Assembly (NCBI GenBank): GCA_018257865.1
Contig: JAEUBA010000057.1
Location: 1-64,000 of the forward strand
Source: Stereocaulon alpinum
Taxonomy: Eukaryota > Ascomycota > Lecanoromycetes > Lecanorales > Stereocaulaceae
DNA length: 64,000 nt
Direction of reading: 5' to 3'
Each line of letters begins with the position of its first letter. The first letter of the stretch is position 1. The notes beneath the pieces are model-generated. The model searched no databases. It was not told the origin of the DNA and worked only from the letters and a program-made list of their open reading frames with translations. Of this stretch, positions 10,893-23,060 are shown one piece after another. Made by a program: the position numbers and the translations under genes.

Positions 10893-13531
10893 ATGTCGTC
10901 TTTTGTGAAGCGTTTTGGTTTCGGCCAGAAGCCTCCAGCCAATACAACTGACTTGACCCCCGAGTCAGCCTCTACCGAGGATATGAAAGATGTCAAAGAA
11001 AAGGAACCTTCGGCCGTTACAACCGGCGCAGATGGCAAACACTTCTCTGAAGTCGAGGCCAATACACAGTTGAGGCAGATCAAGAAGAAGCATCGATGGG
11101 ATCCCAACCTTCCGGAGGAGCTAGAGGAGGGTATCGAAGAGGCTACAGAGGAACACAATCTCGCTGGTGAGCTGCGTTTGGTCGACGAGCTCGTAGAAAA
11201 CTCGCCCTACCCAGAAGTGCGCGCGGCCGTCCGCAACGTGAGTAGGTCTCTTTTCGCAAGTGGATAGTGACTGAGCACTGTTGCAGTACGATGAGGATGT
11301 ACCCATCAACACCGTTAGAGCCTGGGTACTAGGTATGCTCTTGACTACCATCGCATCGGGCCTGAACGCGTTGTTCGCCTTACGCCAGCCTGCTATCACA
11401 ATCACTTCCTTGACCGTCCAGTTGGTCGCATACCCTATCGGGGTGGGCTGGTACATGATAATGCCTAAGCGCCAATTCCGCCTCTTTGGACAGTCCTTCA
11501 ATCTAAACCCAGGTCCTTTCAATATGAAGGAGCATACAATCATTGTGGTCATGGCAAACGTCAATGTAGCTGGAGGCGTGGCATATGCTACGGATACTCT
11601 TACAGCGCAGAGAGGGTTCTACCACCAAAACTTTGGTTGGGGCTTCAATATCTTGCTATGCATATCTACACAGATGATAGGCTATGGGCTGGCTGGCATG
11701 TTCCGCAATGTACTCGTTTGGCCAGGTGAGCATTTCGTTCTTGTTTCCCCGTGCTTTACTGATTGGATGCAGCTGCCATGATATGGCCAACAAGCCTTAT
11801 CAACACCGCCCTCTTCTACGGCCTCCACGATCAGTCGAGGACCGATCCAGCTAAGGCCAACGGCTGGTCTATATCACGATACCGATACTTCTTCATTGTC
11901 TTCGCAGGTTCTTTCTGCTGGTACTGGCTCCCAGGCTTCATCGCGCCATTCCTGAGCGTCTTCTGCTTTGCCTGCTGGATACGACCAAACAATGTCATTA
12001 TCAATCAACTTTTTGGTGGTTGGACTGGACTCTCACTCTTGCCAATCACTTTCGACTGGACTCAGATCTCTGCTTACGCATACAGTCCGTTAATCCCACC
12101 TTGGCATGCCATTGCAAACTCTTTGATCGGAGTGCTTCTCTTTTTTTGGTTTGCTACTATGGGCGTTCATTATACCAACACTTGGTATTCAGACTTCTTA
12201 CCAATCAGCGACTCCCAAAGTTATGACAACACAGGGAATCTCTACAACGTGACCAAAATCTTATCGCCAAACTTCACCCTAGATATAGCCGCCTATGAGG
12301 CCTACTCGCCACTATTCCTCTCTACCACGTTCGCTTTGACCTATGGCCTATCATTTGCCACGATCTCCGCGGTCATCGTGCAAACAGCCATCTTTCATGG
12401 CCCAGACTTATGGAAGCGGATCCGAAACATGCGAACTGACGAGGAAGATGTACATTATCGAATGATGCGCAAATACAAGGACGTGCCTCAATGGTGGTAC
12501 ATGTCCTTGTTCATCGTTATGCTCGCCGTATCTCTTGGTGTATGCCTTGGCTATCCGACTCTAATGCACTGGTGGGGTTTGTTCGTTGCTCTGATAATTG
12601 CCACCGTCTGGTTTGTTCCTATCGGCATGATCCAAGGCATGACCAGTATCCAGATCGGTCTTAACGTTTTCACGTAAGTGCCGTCTTGAAAGCCGGCCTT
12701 TTCCTGCTATCTTACCGAGGCTGACGTCCCTAAAGCGAGTTCATCACCGGCTACATCCAGCCGGGCCGACCAGTTGCCATGATGTTATTTAAAACCTACG
12801 GCTACATCACCATGGCCCAAGGTCTTTACTTCGTCCAAGATCTTAAATTAGGCCAGTACATGAAAATACCACCACGAACCATGTTCATGGCCCAAACAAT
12901 CGCCACTTTGTGGGCCTCCATCGTTCAAGTGGGAGTCCTCGAATGGGCACTCGGAGGCGCCATCAAAGACATCTGCACCGAGCATCAAGCCAATAAGTTC
13001 AACTGCCCCAATGGCCGTGTATTCTTTAACGCCTCCGTCATCTGGGGTCTTATCGGTCCCCAACGAATCTTCTCGCCCGGAAGTCTGTACGCCAACCTCC
13101 AGTACTTCTGGCTCGCGGGCATTCTGACCCCAATCCTCTTTTACGTCCTGGCCCGCATATTCCCACGCGGTCCCTTCAGGTACCTATCTGCACCTCTCAT
13201 CTTCGGTGGCAGCGGTAATATCCCGCCTGCAACGCCACTGAATTATCTTACCTGGGGCATCGTGGGCTTCGTCTTCAACAAATACATTAGAAACAAGTAC
13301 CGAGGCTGGTGGATGCGCTTCAATTACATTACTTCCGCAGGTTTGGACGTGGGACTAGCTATCTGCACAATTGTTATAATTCTAGCGCTCAATTTGACCA
13401 ATACCAGCATGCCGAGTTGGTGGGGCGTAAGTGTGGCGAACAACAATGCCGATAACCTGGATGCGGCGATCAAGTACCCGAATCCAGACCCTTCGGCCAC
13501 TGCAAGGTTCTTTGGACCTACACACTGGTAG
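10893..13531 (+). CDS. Oligopeptide transporter, OPT family
   Basis: Four exons (10893-11237, 11287-11725, 11773-12673, 12736-13531) with introns of 49, 47 and 62 nt encode 826 aa. The protein has a ~100-residue hydrophilic cytosolic N-terminus with acidic patches. The OPT core follows, with many membrane segments and the hallmark NPGPFNMKEH near residue 195. Family-typical segments include MIWPTSLINTALFYGLH, FWLPGF-like aromatic clusters, and EFITGYIQPGRPVAMMLFK in the C-terminal half. It is most similar in layout to the fungal small-oligopeptide (ISP4-like) branch, proton-coupled importers of tetra- and pentapeptides or glutathione-type substrates at the plasma membrane. Length matches the family. 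Splice phases (0, 1, 2) all restore the frame, so the gene looks intact. The substrate is inferred from the family. Confidence 0.93.
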
Positions 13532-14546
13532 GGGGAGCGCTGGCGAATTGGGTGGCCTTTCTATTCGCTCTATTTTGGTGGCGATGAAGGCCAGTGGAGA
13601 GGCTACGTAACGAATTTATTGCAAACGCTTGTATGTTAGGTTAACGAACATCCGGTCTCACAAAAGACCATCGAGTCCTGGATAGCATGTTCCAGAACAC
13701 TGCAAGCCATGGAGCTCCCATATGGCTTCACGAAGCGACTGAAGATGCGTCCAGCCCAGCCTAGCCAGCTAAGGGTTTCTTGCCCGCGACTATCACGGGT
13801 AACGCACACGTGTAAGCTGCCTTCTGGAATTGACCCCACGCTAAAAGGTACCTTAACAGCATATTCACCCTATCCTGGACTTACACTGTGTCATGTGACT
13901 GCTTTCGTGATGACCTGGGATTCCTTCAGGTGATTGTTCCATGTAGAAAGTGACGCTTCATGACTTTAACAGCATAGTCATCTTAGTACATGTTCAACGT
14001 TCTATCGCTCGTCGAGTTCAAGAGCATACACTGATGATGCCTTAGGAAGCGGATCCTCTTGAATCCGTGGTAGATGCCTATATGTCATCGATTCAACCCG
14101 ACGCTAACCCATTTGATTGCCACATAATGGACATGAGTCCGGTATTACCCCCTTGACACCTAACCTCACCTTTAGTACGTCGCCTCAGCATTGACACAGC
14201 TATGCGAAACATTGATGACAGCCATAGTCATGATCTTGGACGAGCGGCTAAAGCGGATCATCTTTGGTAAGTGCGCCTTCCGGATTGAGACAATCTCTGC
14301 AACTACTGTCGGCAACGACTCGAAAGGGGCGGCATGCAATCGCTGGACAGAATTGCATAATTGTCCGAAGGCTGCCACATTAAAAGAAAGGCTTCGTCCA
14401 AACAATGCAGCTTATTAGGAAGGCTGGAGCGATCTTGGCTGACGTTCTGATTGAGCTTCGCCATGGCCAAGCCGCCTATTGCTGCGCGGCGCACGCCGCC
14501 CGCAGCCACACCAAGCTACAGCAACACTATTACCCGGATAGGTTTA
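13532..14546. other. Intergenic interval, nothing supported
   Basis: The 3' flank of the transporter gene. Frames present are short and overlap on both strands without motif. No repeat apart from the mobile element that begins at 14547. Confidence 0.5.
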
Positions 14547-14915
14547 CAGTAAACCTTGACTATAACGATTTGAGAATATTCCAGAATTTCTTATCGTTAT
14601 AATTAAGTTATTGGTACGATAGATTCTTAGTCAGGGTCTAATCACTTATATAAACCTCTAAGATAGCTAATTACTAAGATTAAATACGAAAATTACTAGA
14701 ACTTGCAGCCCTAATAATAAGAATAATAATATAAGATATATAAAATATACCTCCTCTATAACGATACCCCGCATAATTTCCGGCTAAACGTAACGATTAT
14801 CGGAGTTCGCAAGTTATTGTTATTTTGTATCAAAAAAAAACAGCTTACACGTAGAAAATAATCGCTAAAAACAAGATATCATTCTTACCTATATCGTTAT
14901 AGTCAAGGTTTACTG
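14547..14915. mobile_element. 369-bp MITE with 23-bp terminal inverted repeats and TA target duplication
   Basis: The left end begins CAGTAAACCTTGACTATAAC and its perfect reverse complement closes the element at 14915; 23 bases match without error. Each end is flanked by TA, the target site duplication of the Tc1/mariner superfamily. CAGT-starting ends with an ATAACGA-like interior are characteristic of the pogo/Fot1 branch. The interior is AT-rich and non-coding, with degenerate echoes of ATCGTTATA. It is therefore a non-autonomous element that would need a transposase in trans. The intact ends suggest fairly recent insertion. Confidence 0.88.
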
Positions 14916-16103
14916 TATACGGGGCGTGTGAGATTAAGCGAGGGGGCCTGTGCCTACAGGAGTTGTTCGGACCTCCCTGCGTTCCCACGCTCCCCTGCAA
15001 CTTTCAGCTTAATACTCCTACACGAAGACACCGAGACTCCAAGAGACCTTCCACATACGTCCATTAACCCTGTCACATTGAGCTTGTTCAAGGTCTAGGG
15101 CTCTACGGCTTGACGATTGGTAACCGAAGGATTATGTGTCGTAATTCATCTCAGTAGCACGTTCTTAGTCTCATGCAAGCTATGGATCAGTAAGTTGGAC
15201 CGTGTTTCAGGTCCGAGCTATCCTATCTGGGCTGAGGCCACTAGTATCTTCGTTCCACATGTCTGGGATCCCGACAGCTGTCTAGCTTGCAGCATCTGAA
15301 GACCCTCAGACTGCACAGTCGCAGCCTTGATGCACATACCATACTCCTTACGACCGGTCCAAAAGTCTCCACTTTCCTTATCTGGACCTGATATTCAATG
15401 AGATGGCTTTTCGATTTGGCATTGAAAATGTTCATTGTTTACACAAGCAAAATCAGGTATCCATGCAGAGTTCGGCGCAACCAACGAACGTTTCGATCGG
15501 TCACCTACACCATCTTGCGAATGGGAATGCCTGTGCAAATCAGACGATCTCTTGACCTGAATTTGCGATTTCCCCCAGGTTGTCACTGGCACGGCAGTAC
15601 TAGCCTACCGAGTCGCCTCGACCCGGAGATCGCTAATGAACTCAAAACATTCTTTGGCACATCTTTCGGATACTGCTGTTCTTCATTGGTTCCAACAAGT
15701 CCTTGAGCGTGGTACCTGCACCTCCATGTACCTAAATGGATTGATTACTAGATATACCTACCATCTGCAAAAATGCACAGACTCAACATTCCACCACTAT
15801 CCATGATACGCAAGGGTCCACATGGCCGAGCATCCACGCTCACGCGAGCTCCCACGTTCATTCCAGCCAACTTGTAAGACTCCAACTAAGCGGTGCGAAC
15901 CAAGCAGGTCAATTCGGAGGCCCTGCAAGCTGCCATGCGGTTTTGCTTTTGCCCAGGTCTTACATGCATCCGTTGATAAAGCGTGGATACTTCCTCGTCC
16001 TGATATGTACGTTGTGAACTACTGTTATAATCTTTGACCCACTTTTTGGTCTGTTCTATGCACCTTTCTATACCTTGGACTGGATCAACCATCCAAACCA
16101 ACT
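14916..16103. other. Intergenic interval, nothing supported
   Basis: No convincing coding sequence. Several 60-100 codon frames occur (for example 15398-15706, plus) without motif or splice partners. The right end holds the presumed promoter of the SAT4-type gene. Confidence 0.5.
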
Positions 16104-17505
16104 ATGCATTTACTATATGCTTTCGTGGATGTTACTCCTTTCAGTCATGGTGGCTACAAAGTCATCATTGTTGCTGGGGTCCTAATCCTAATGCTATTTT
16201 TGATGGTGACAGGTCGTCTGGTGTCTCGAAGACTCAAGCGGGCCAAAGTGGCAGCTGATGACTATGTTCTGTTGATTGCAACAATTTTGAGCATTGGATT
16301 TTGTGCAATTGCCATTGCATGTGAGTAATCTTCCCGGCTGGATCTGCGTCCAATGCACTCTAAAGACCATCTACTTACTCCACATCTTAGTTCCGATGAT
16401 GGCCCGAACTGGAAACGATACTATCAGTCAGGTAGGCTTGTTCCTCCACACCGTAGGCTTGGCAGTCCAGCTCATTGAGACCAGTTATTCATGACATGGA
16501 TGATCGTTTACGGACTCTCAATTGCATTTGCCAAATGTGCCATCCTTTTGCTCTACGTCCGAGTGTTCACCACTGTTAAAAGAACTTTTACGATCACGGC
16601 TGGCTTAGTCGGATCTGCAGTCATATTGAATGGGCTTGCCAACACAATTGGGACCATCTTCCAGTGCTCCCCTCCGGCGTTCGCGTGGAACAAAGCCATT
16701 GAAGGAGGACACTGCATGAACGTTGTTGCATTCTCTCGCTATATAGCTATCCCGAACGTAATTACAGGGGCGGTAATGCTAGTCATGCCATTGCCCGTGG
16801 TGTGGAACCTGAAGATCGACGCGTCGGCAAAGATAGCGCTGACAGCGACTTTCCTGCACGGGGTCATGTAAGTTTGACGCACGAGTAGGATTCTCAAGGC
16901 TGCGCTAACAGATTGACAGCGGCTTTATGGCAAGCTGTGCACGGCTAGCCATATTATTTTCGACCGACTTGAATACTTTCACAAGCGGTATTTCCACTTT
17001 TCAGACCTCCCTATCAACATGGGAAACTCTTGACTGACAGCATCAAGGCACATCACTAGTCTGGACAATCTGGACCATCAACGAACCAGCAAACTACATA
17101 ATAGCCGCCTGCCTCCCAACCCTCCGACCGATTTTCATCCGCATCCTGCCCGCATCCTTCTTCATTCTCAGCCGAAAGCGAAGCACCAGATCCGACGGCC
17201 GCTCGATCAAAATATTCTGGCCCCGAGGATCATTCAAGCCAAAGATTGAGTTCGGCTCGCGGGGTTTCCAATCACAAAGCCGGCTCACAGGACCGTGGTA
17301 TACTTCGAATGATGAAACACGTGTTAATGAGAAGAGTGGTGAGACCGTCAAGGTGAGGGACTGGACGCCCACTCCAGATGTCGAAGCGGCGGAGCCGGCG
17401 TCGCCTAGAAGGAGCTATACGCTAGAGGATTCGCCGGCTTATGAAATTGATAAGAAGCAGGTGATTGTGGAGACGAGGAGCGAGATGTTGAACAACAGCT
17501 TTTGA
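16104..17505 (+). CDS. SAT4-type (fungal rhodopsin-domain) integral membrane protein
   Basis: Five exons (16104-16320, 16391-16431, 16485-16867, 16920-16987, 17048-17505), with introns of 70, 53, 52 and 60 nt, encode 388 aa. Features of the family seen here: a first helix followed by RRLKRAKVAADDYVLLIATI, YGLSIAFAKCAILLLYVRVF, a Cys-containing loop (IFQCSPPAFAWNK and GGHCMN), IPNVITGAVMLVMPLPVVWN, GFMASCARLAILFSTDLN, and LVWTIWTINEPANYIIAACL. Seven membrane helices are expected. The C-terminal ~120 residues are a polar cytosolic tail. SAT4/PTH11-like proteins are usually treated as GPCR-like or accessory membrane proteins of fungi; no ligand can be assigned. The ATG at 16104 is the first in frame. 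The gene converges with the broken epoxide hydrolase, whose end lies 107 bp downstream. Confidence 0.85.
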
Positions 17506-17612
17506 TGTCCCATGGGCATCGTTATGTTAGCGTGCAATACTATAGACATAGACAGTAATCTTTAGTTCACACCTCATGCCTGCATCGCCTTTTAGACAAC
17601 CTTCCCCCCAGA

Positions 17613-18890
17613 CTACTCTCTCAAATCCTCCACCAATATCTCCAGACACTCCACACTCGGGAAATGGCCTCCCTCCTCATGTTCCCTATACCACTGCAGA
17701 TTGCACATCGCCCTCGCCCAATCCGTCGGCGGACTCGCTAACTCCCTTGGAAACGTACTCCACCCCAACGGTGTAGCTAAATACGTCTCTAATGAATGCA
17801 GTACATTACCCACTCCCCTCTCCTCCAAAGCAGCTTTATAAAACCGTAGTCCAGGCGTGGCAAGCGTCATCCAATGCATTATTATAAGGACAAGCACTCG
17901 TCATCCGGTTAGGTGTAGTGCGCCACATTCCTCCACTCATGGTATTGCTCTACCAGCCATGCCAGTAAGCCAATGGGACTGTCGCCCAATGCGAATCCTA
18001 GACTTTGAGGCCGTGTAGTCTGCAGTTTCAGATATCCGCTCTGCTCCCGCTCATAGTATTGCATCGTTGCTAGTCCTTGCTTCTCCCTTGCCATATACAG
18101 CCACGAATTGAGCACCAGTCTCCCCAGTACGAGAGGTGCCTTATACCAAGAGGGCGGGTCCGCAGGGTATGTAATTCGTATGGGCATGCCCGTACGTGTT
18201 GCAAATATTGCATAGCTAGCGATCGTGTGACAAAGGTACCCCAGTCGCCGCCTTGAGTCACAAACTTATCATAGCCCTGTACATCGACCATGAGGGTCTT
18301 GAATGCGTTGGCCGCTGTGACGGGCCAAAGCCTGAATTCTGAGGCGCGGGACCGGGACCGTAACCGGGATGGGAGGGGACGATAAGATGGAAGGCTTGGT
18401 CTTTGGGATTTGAGGGAGATGTAAGGGGTTGTAGGATTTTGCGCGCTTCGAGAAAAGGAACCGGGCCAGCCGTGGACGAAGATTAGGGGGATTGCTTTCG
18501 GGGAGATGGACCGATGGTGGGCATAGTAGAGGATTTGAGGGCCATAGTCTGGGAGGTCGACTTTTACTGTGTATTGATTGAATTCTTGGTTGATCTTGGC
18601 CTGAAGTAAGAAGACATGTTAGCTTAACCGGTCATTCGAAAGTATGGGAGTCCAAGTCCGAGTACCTCTTCTGCTCTCCAGTTATAGCCATCATTCCCTT
18701 AGTCTGCCAATCTCTTGACTACCTTGACCTTGGCCCCTCGATTCCAGTCATCGTCCCCAACGTCTGTCTGCTCTTCTGGGTAGCGTGCCAATTGGAGCTT
18801 TTGATTTGTTGTTGACAGAAGCTCTTCGTCTATATGTAGCTTGTAGGGAATCGGCGTGTTGACGAGAGAGCCGTGGGCGGCTTGAGACAT
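17613..18890 (-). pseudogene. Epoxide hydrolase (EHN, alpha/beta-hydrolase) pseudogene
   Basis: The whole family layout is readable, but not in one frame. The EHN domain begins at MSQAAHG (18890), with KLQLARYPEEQTDVGDDDW. An in-frame TAA lies at 18699-18701, just before GYNWRAEE. A 65-nt intron (18665-18601) leads to AKINQEFNQY and the oxyanion motif HGWPGSF. A frameshift lies near 18325, followed by the nucleophile motif TQGGDWG. Another shift lies near 18165-18205. The next part is SPIGLLAWLVEQYHEW, then a further shift near 17905, and the C-terminal catalytic His in EEGGHFPSVE. The functional ancestor would hydrolyse epoxides to diols by a covalent Asp mechanism. One stop and three shifts make function implausible. 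The local base composition is not RIP-like, so decay was by ordinary mutation. Confidence 0.85.
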
Positions 18891-19943
18891 GGAGATTCTG
18901 TCAGCCAAATTCCTAATATCCAGGCTCACGGTGGTAAGACTAGACCGAACTCGCGCGTCTAACAAGCCACCCTAGCGCAATCATTTTCGTGCAATGACAG
19001 CATAACAACGGGTTGTTCTAGAGGAGTTGGCATAGGAGATCGTTGGTGGCCTGACGCTCCCATTCTAACTCTACCGAGTTTGCGGCCACAGTCGGGGGAT
19101 CACGCGCAACATAGGCCGAGATAACTGTACTTTTGTGGTTCCATGACGCACAGTGTTGAAAGCCAATGTTATCTCGCAAGCTCATAAAGCTGGCTAGGAA
19201 GCTTGTATGCAGACCGTGTGCTTGTCGATATCTGTTAACATTGAAGCTATTTGGGGCTTAGGTCTAGGGCTAGGCCTTACAGGGGCTGCCGAGCTATCTC
19301 GTACCGAGCCTCACTGAAATTGTACCTAACAGCAAGGGAAGTCGGGGCTCCAAGTTGAGGATTGGTTAGTTGTTCTAAACGAACACAATTTCGTGTGCGT
19401 CTCCAAAAGTAGGCTTTCGCCCTGTTAGAATCCCGATCTATGGGCACATCCCGCTGGTGAATAGTATATCTTTCTGATAGAGTTGCCCTCAAGAATGCAC
19501 CCCTAAGGGTCTCAGGGGAAAGCTTCAGGGGTGGCTTTCTGGGGTTTTTGGCGGCTTAGCGGCTCTTTCCTCCAGGCTCCAACAGCCCTCCAAAGGTCGC
19601 CATACTCATTCTTGTTGAGCTCGCTCTCCACCGAAAGCTCCACACTTAGTACTGGCAATTCTTAGGCAGCATCCGGTAGCACTACATTTGAAGATGGGAT
19701 CGTCCGCCGGGATATCTTCGTTCTACTTCCACTAATCTATCGAACCATGACATTGGTGAACGCCTCATGAAGCAGATTCTTCTACATCAGGACCCACGTG
19801 CATTAACACATATCTATCCAACTGAGATAGCAAGTCTCAGCCTCATCCTCAGGCTACCAGATACGCGGAGAGGTACACGTCGTCCATGCAACCTCTTCTT
19901 CCCAACATCCTTATCTCAACATCGAGCTGAAAACGGCGTACCC
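18891..19943. other. Intergenic interval between two minus-strand genes
   Basis: No supported gene. The frame preceding the epoxide hydrolase start stays open to 18965 without homology-like sequence. 19240-19300 contains an imperfect ctagggctaggcctt run. Confidence 0.5.
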
Positions 19944-21122
19944 CTATTCGCTCTGCTCCTCGCCGATGGCCAAGATTTCCGCGGCCAGAAGGCCTCGATC
20001 TGTCGGAAGGCGCCAAGAGCGCCGCCTTCGCCGATTGCCAGTGAACAAGGATGGATAAATGCCCACTGCCACAACTTGCCAGTTGGGTTGTAGTGGCAGC
20101 AGTAACGCATCGGTTGTTGGCGTTCCTACGCCGTAGGCGAATTGTGTGTTGCTAAAGTAAACGCCTACAACAAAGTCGTCAATGATGCATCTCGCGAACA
20201 CCACTGCGAAGCGAAGTGTATTATTACCTACGGCAAGTAACATCAAGGTGTCCGCATTGTTAGCAGCCACAAGACCACCCCTGGTAAGTGCCAGTCGCAC
20301 GCAATCCACCCATCCATATGCTGCGTACTCTTTGCTTGGTTCAGGCCCATACTCTGCCACCTCTTGGAGTGTGGGAATGTAAAATTGATCCTTGACTGTA
20401 TGTTCAATGTCAGCATGATTTGAGAGCCATTGCACGGTCAAACCCACCATTGGGGTTCGCAATGTGCAAGAACTCGTGCAGTATCGTCGTGGACACTCCA
20501 AGTGTATCGTCCAGCGGTACGTTTATCTGTGGTAAGTGCCGCACGTATTCCCCGATCTGCATCCGAGTGGCAAGACCAAGTGGACATAAGACAAGTAGTG
20601 GAGCAGTTTGAGCTCGTAGTACATACCCCCGTGCAAAAGAGCCGGAGCATGGTTTGAAAGGTCCGGCGATCGGCGTTGGATTTTCAGGTTCAGAAAATTC
20701 GTACCATTGCCCATCCGAGCCTTGGGCGATAAAATCATCGCCACAGTGTATTGAAATTCGCGGAGGGACCAATTGAAAATTTGCCACTCGCTGCAGGTTG
20801 TCTAACATCGAGGTCAGTACCGGATGCTGTGGGGCTGACAGGAGTGTTACACTCGAGACATACCTACTGCAAGTGCATAATAATTTGGGTCACGTATCAA
20901 GGCATACCACAAAGCTTGAATTCGTATAGCTGGCTGAAAAGCAGAAAGGACGGCGTTCTGTGCAATCAATATAGCCTCATCTATAGCGGCCTGGACACCT
21001 TGAACACCTTCCTGGTCGCAGTGCTGTACGATCTGGGCGCATGAAAGAGCCGGAAGATACACGATAACAAGGAACCGTAAGAGACCAATATACCATTCAC
21101 CATACCTGCATCTTGCTAACAT
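19944..21122 (-). CDS. Secreted zinc metallopeptidase-like protein (HExxH)
   Basis: Four exons (21122-20864, 20801-20448, 20395-20228, 20164-19944), with introns of 62, 52 and 63 nt, give 333 aa. The second intron has a CTGAC branch and rejoins the frame exactly. A signal peptide is visible (hydrophobic LLRFLVIVYLPALSCA, cleavage likely before Q30). The mature part has paired cysteines and the zinc site TTILHEFLHIANP near residue 195. About 30 residues on comes EYAAYGWVDC, recalling the DxxYG segment of aspzincins (M35), and then NNADTLMLLAVGVYF, typical of fungal secreted lysine-specific or M35-like proteases. A role in extracellular protein breakdown or host interaction is inferred. The last ~60 residues are basic and unlike the family, so the final exon may have another intron. 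An alternative upstream first exon (acceptor near 21209) cannot be excluded. Confidence 0.68.
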
Positions 21123-21755
21123 TTCGAATAGCGTTCATCAGCTCAGGAGTTTCAAAATGCAAAAGGAGAATTGTCAGAATATTGAATGCCTTTCTGAAGT
21201 TGAATGGGCCTGCAAAACACCGCCATTAACGAATCTCATCTATGACGACGCTTCCCACGCGCATATCTGGAGGGAGACCTCGTGTCGGGGATTAGCGGTT
21301 CCCACAGATTGCCCCTCTCAGGTACACGCATCCTCCCCAGTCTAACGCGACTATGCCTAATATTAAGAATTTGCGATATGAACTTCGCGTTGTCGGGTTT
21401 GAGAGCATCATCTTCTGATAGCCGAAGAGCCATGAGGCCGCAGCGGATAGAGATAGATCAACCTAAAGCTAACAATCAGGGCCTTGTTTATCATGTAGAC
21501 ATATTGGCAGCTTAAAGCTCGAACAATTTGTGGCTTTTTGCCTAGCTGGACTGGCCGAATGACACGCGGGAGGCGGCATTGGAGCTACTTCCTAGAACGA
21601 ACCAAGTGCGCAGAGCTGTCCGATTGGCGACCATCTTTCTGAAACAGATCCAGGAGACTCTTACTGCCGCAATACTTTCTCGATTGATTCGAAATCGCAT
21701 AATCTAAGCACTTGCATCTTGCAAGTCAGTTTTTCTAACTCTCTCGGACACACTT
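21123..21755. other. Divergent promoter region
   Basis: This sequence separates the minus-strand metallopeptidase from the plus-strand secreted protein and presumably carries both promoters. A minus-strand open stretch at about 21123-21210 (FNILTILLLHFETPELMNAI) is preceded by a TTGCAG acceptor-like site and could be an upstream exon of the peptidase. Confidence 0.45.
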
Positions 21756-23060
21756 ATGACCTTGATGATATTGTTTTGTACTTTCCTTCAATATCACCTG
21801 GCCACATTGGTCGTGAGCCAAGCGACCATAGCTACAAGTGAAAACTTATCGTCACATGGCGCTCAGAGGATGGCAAATATTTCTGCATCGGCTATGTCCG
21901 CCGGTGCCCGCTGGTTTGCATTGAACGACAGCAGTGGGACCAATCTCAGCAGTATATCCGGACTCTATTGTCGATGGGGACCGTCTGGTCAATTCAACCC
22001 CAACGATTGCCATCATCACTAAATGAATTGAATGTTTGCTGACAAGAGAATTCTAGAAAAGCTGGTTTGTCAGCAGGCTTCGAACGCAATTTCCGCAGTA
22101 CAACCACCAAACACTTCAATACCGTACCCATCATCGGTTGACTTCACGAACACTTCGCGTGGTGTTTCACCAATTGCGTCCACTACAGGCCAAGTGTCCA
22201 AAGAAAACCCTGTTCACCTCGCCCATGAAGTAGCCGCTGCAGGTATCATTGGCGCAGCAGGGGCTGCTGGGGTAGCCAACTACTACAATGCGTTACAAGA
22301 AGCCGCTGCAGGGGATTACGCAGCCGTGCAGGACCCTGGCGACGATGGATTCGAGCTCCAGGAGAACAGAGATCGGGAGCCAGAGACTGCCCGAATCCCC
22401 ACGGAAGGTCCCACGGGACATCCTTCGGCGGTAGAGATTTCGAGTCCGCCATTGTTTCCTTCATCCACACAGCCTCCTTCTGCCAGCCGGGCGAGCTCGA
22501 ACCCATCAACATCCTCGACAACCGCTGCACCCAACGTGAGACGGTATTCTCAGGATTGGATTATGCCAGACAACTCCATCGATGTAGCGGCAATCTCGAA
22601 CGTGGCTGCTTTGCTTCGAAGCCAGTTCCAGTCTGTAGGCGTGGCTGGGCTTATGTCAGCCGCTAAATCGAATTCGTCAAACGGATCTGTTCCATCTAAT
22701 GGCTCCATACCTTCCATCGGGAGCATCCTTTCCAGCGCGTCCAAGACTTCCATGTCATCGGAAGACTTCGTCGCACTATCGAGGATTGACTCTAGCTCGT
22801 CACAGCCCGCTGCCGTTTCCAATGCTACTCCCGCAGCCGAGAAGTTGCCGTCACTGAATGCTAAGGCCGCCAGTGCATGGTCAGCCCATGAATCGGCTAC
22901 CAACCGAACAGGATGGGCAATACCCGCAGACATTAATCCTGAATCTTGTTTTACCAATGTAAATGGCGTCGAATGTTGCTTTATTCTACTTGGCATTGCG
23001 TCTTATCACTGCAATGGCAACCCATCGGGGCACCAGATCTCACAAGGTGGGGCGGGTTAG
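21756..23060 (+). CDS. Secreted Ser/Asn/Ala-rich hypothetical protein
   Basis: Two exons. The first starts at ATG 21756 with a signal-peptide-like segment (MTLMILFCTFLQYHLATLVV) and N-glycosylation sequons (NLS, NIS, NDS). The second starts at 22057 and runs to TAG 23058-23060. The acceptor TTCTAG at 22056 follows a CTGAC branch. The donor is either GTATAT at 21952 (399 aa) or GTCAAT at 21988 (411 aa); both are phase 1 and restore the frame. The mature chain has an Ala/Gly-rich hydrophobic stretch (VAAAGIIGAAGAAGVANYY) and a long Ser/Pro/Thr-rich linker. Repeated NGSVPSNGSIPSIGSI blocks follow, and the tail has Cys pairs (GVECCFILLG). I do not recognise the family. It could be a cell-wall or secreted structural protein. 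Confidence 0.6.

Noticed and set aside
20448..20801. Extra intron inside the metallopeptidase exon 2 (GTATGT near 20626)
   Set aside because: Splicing there breaks the frame at every nearby acceptor, and read-through gives a continuous family-like sequence up to HEFLHI.
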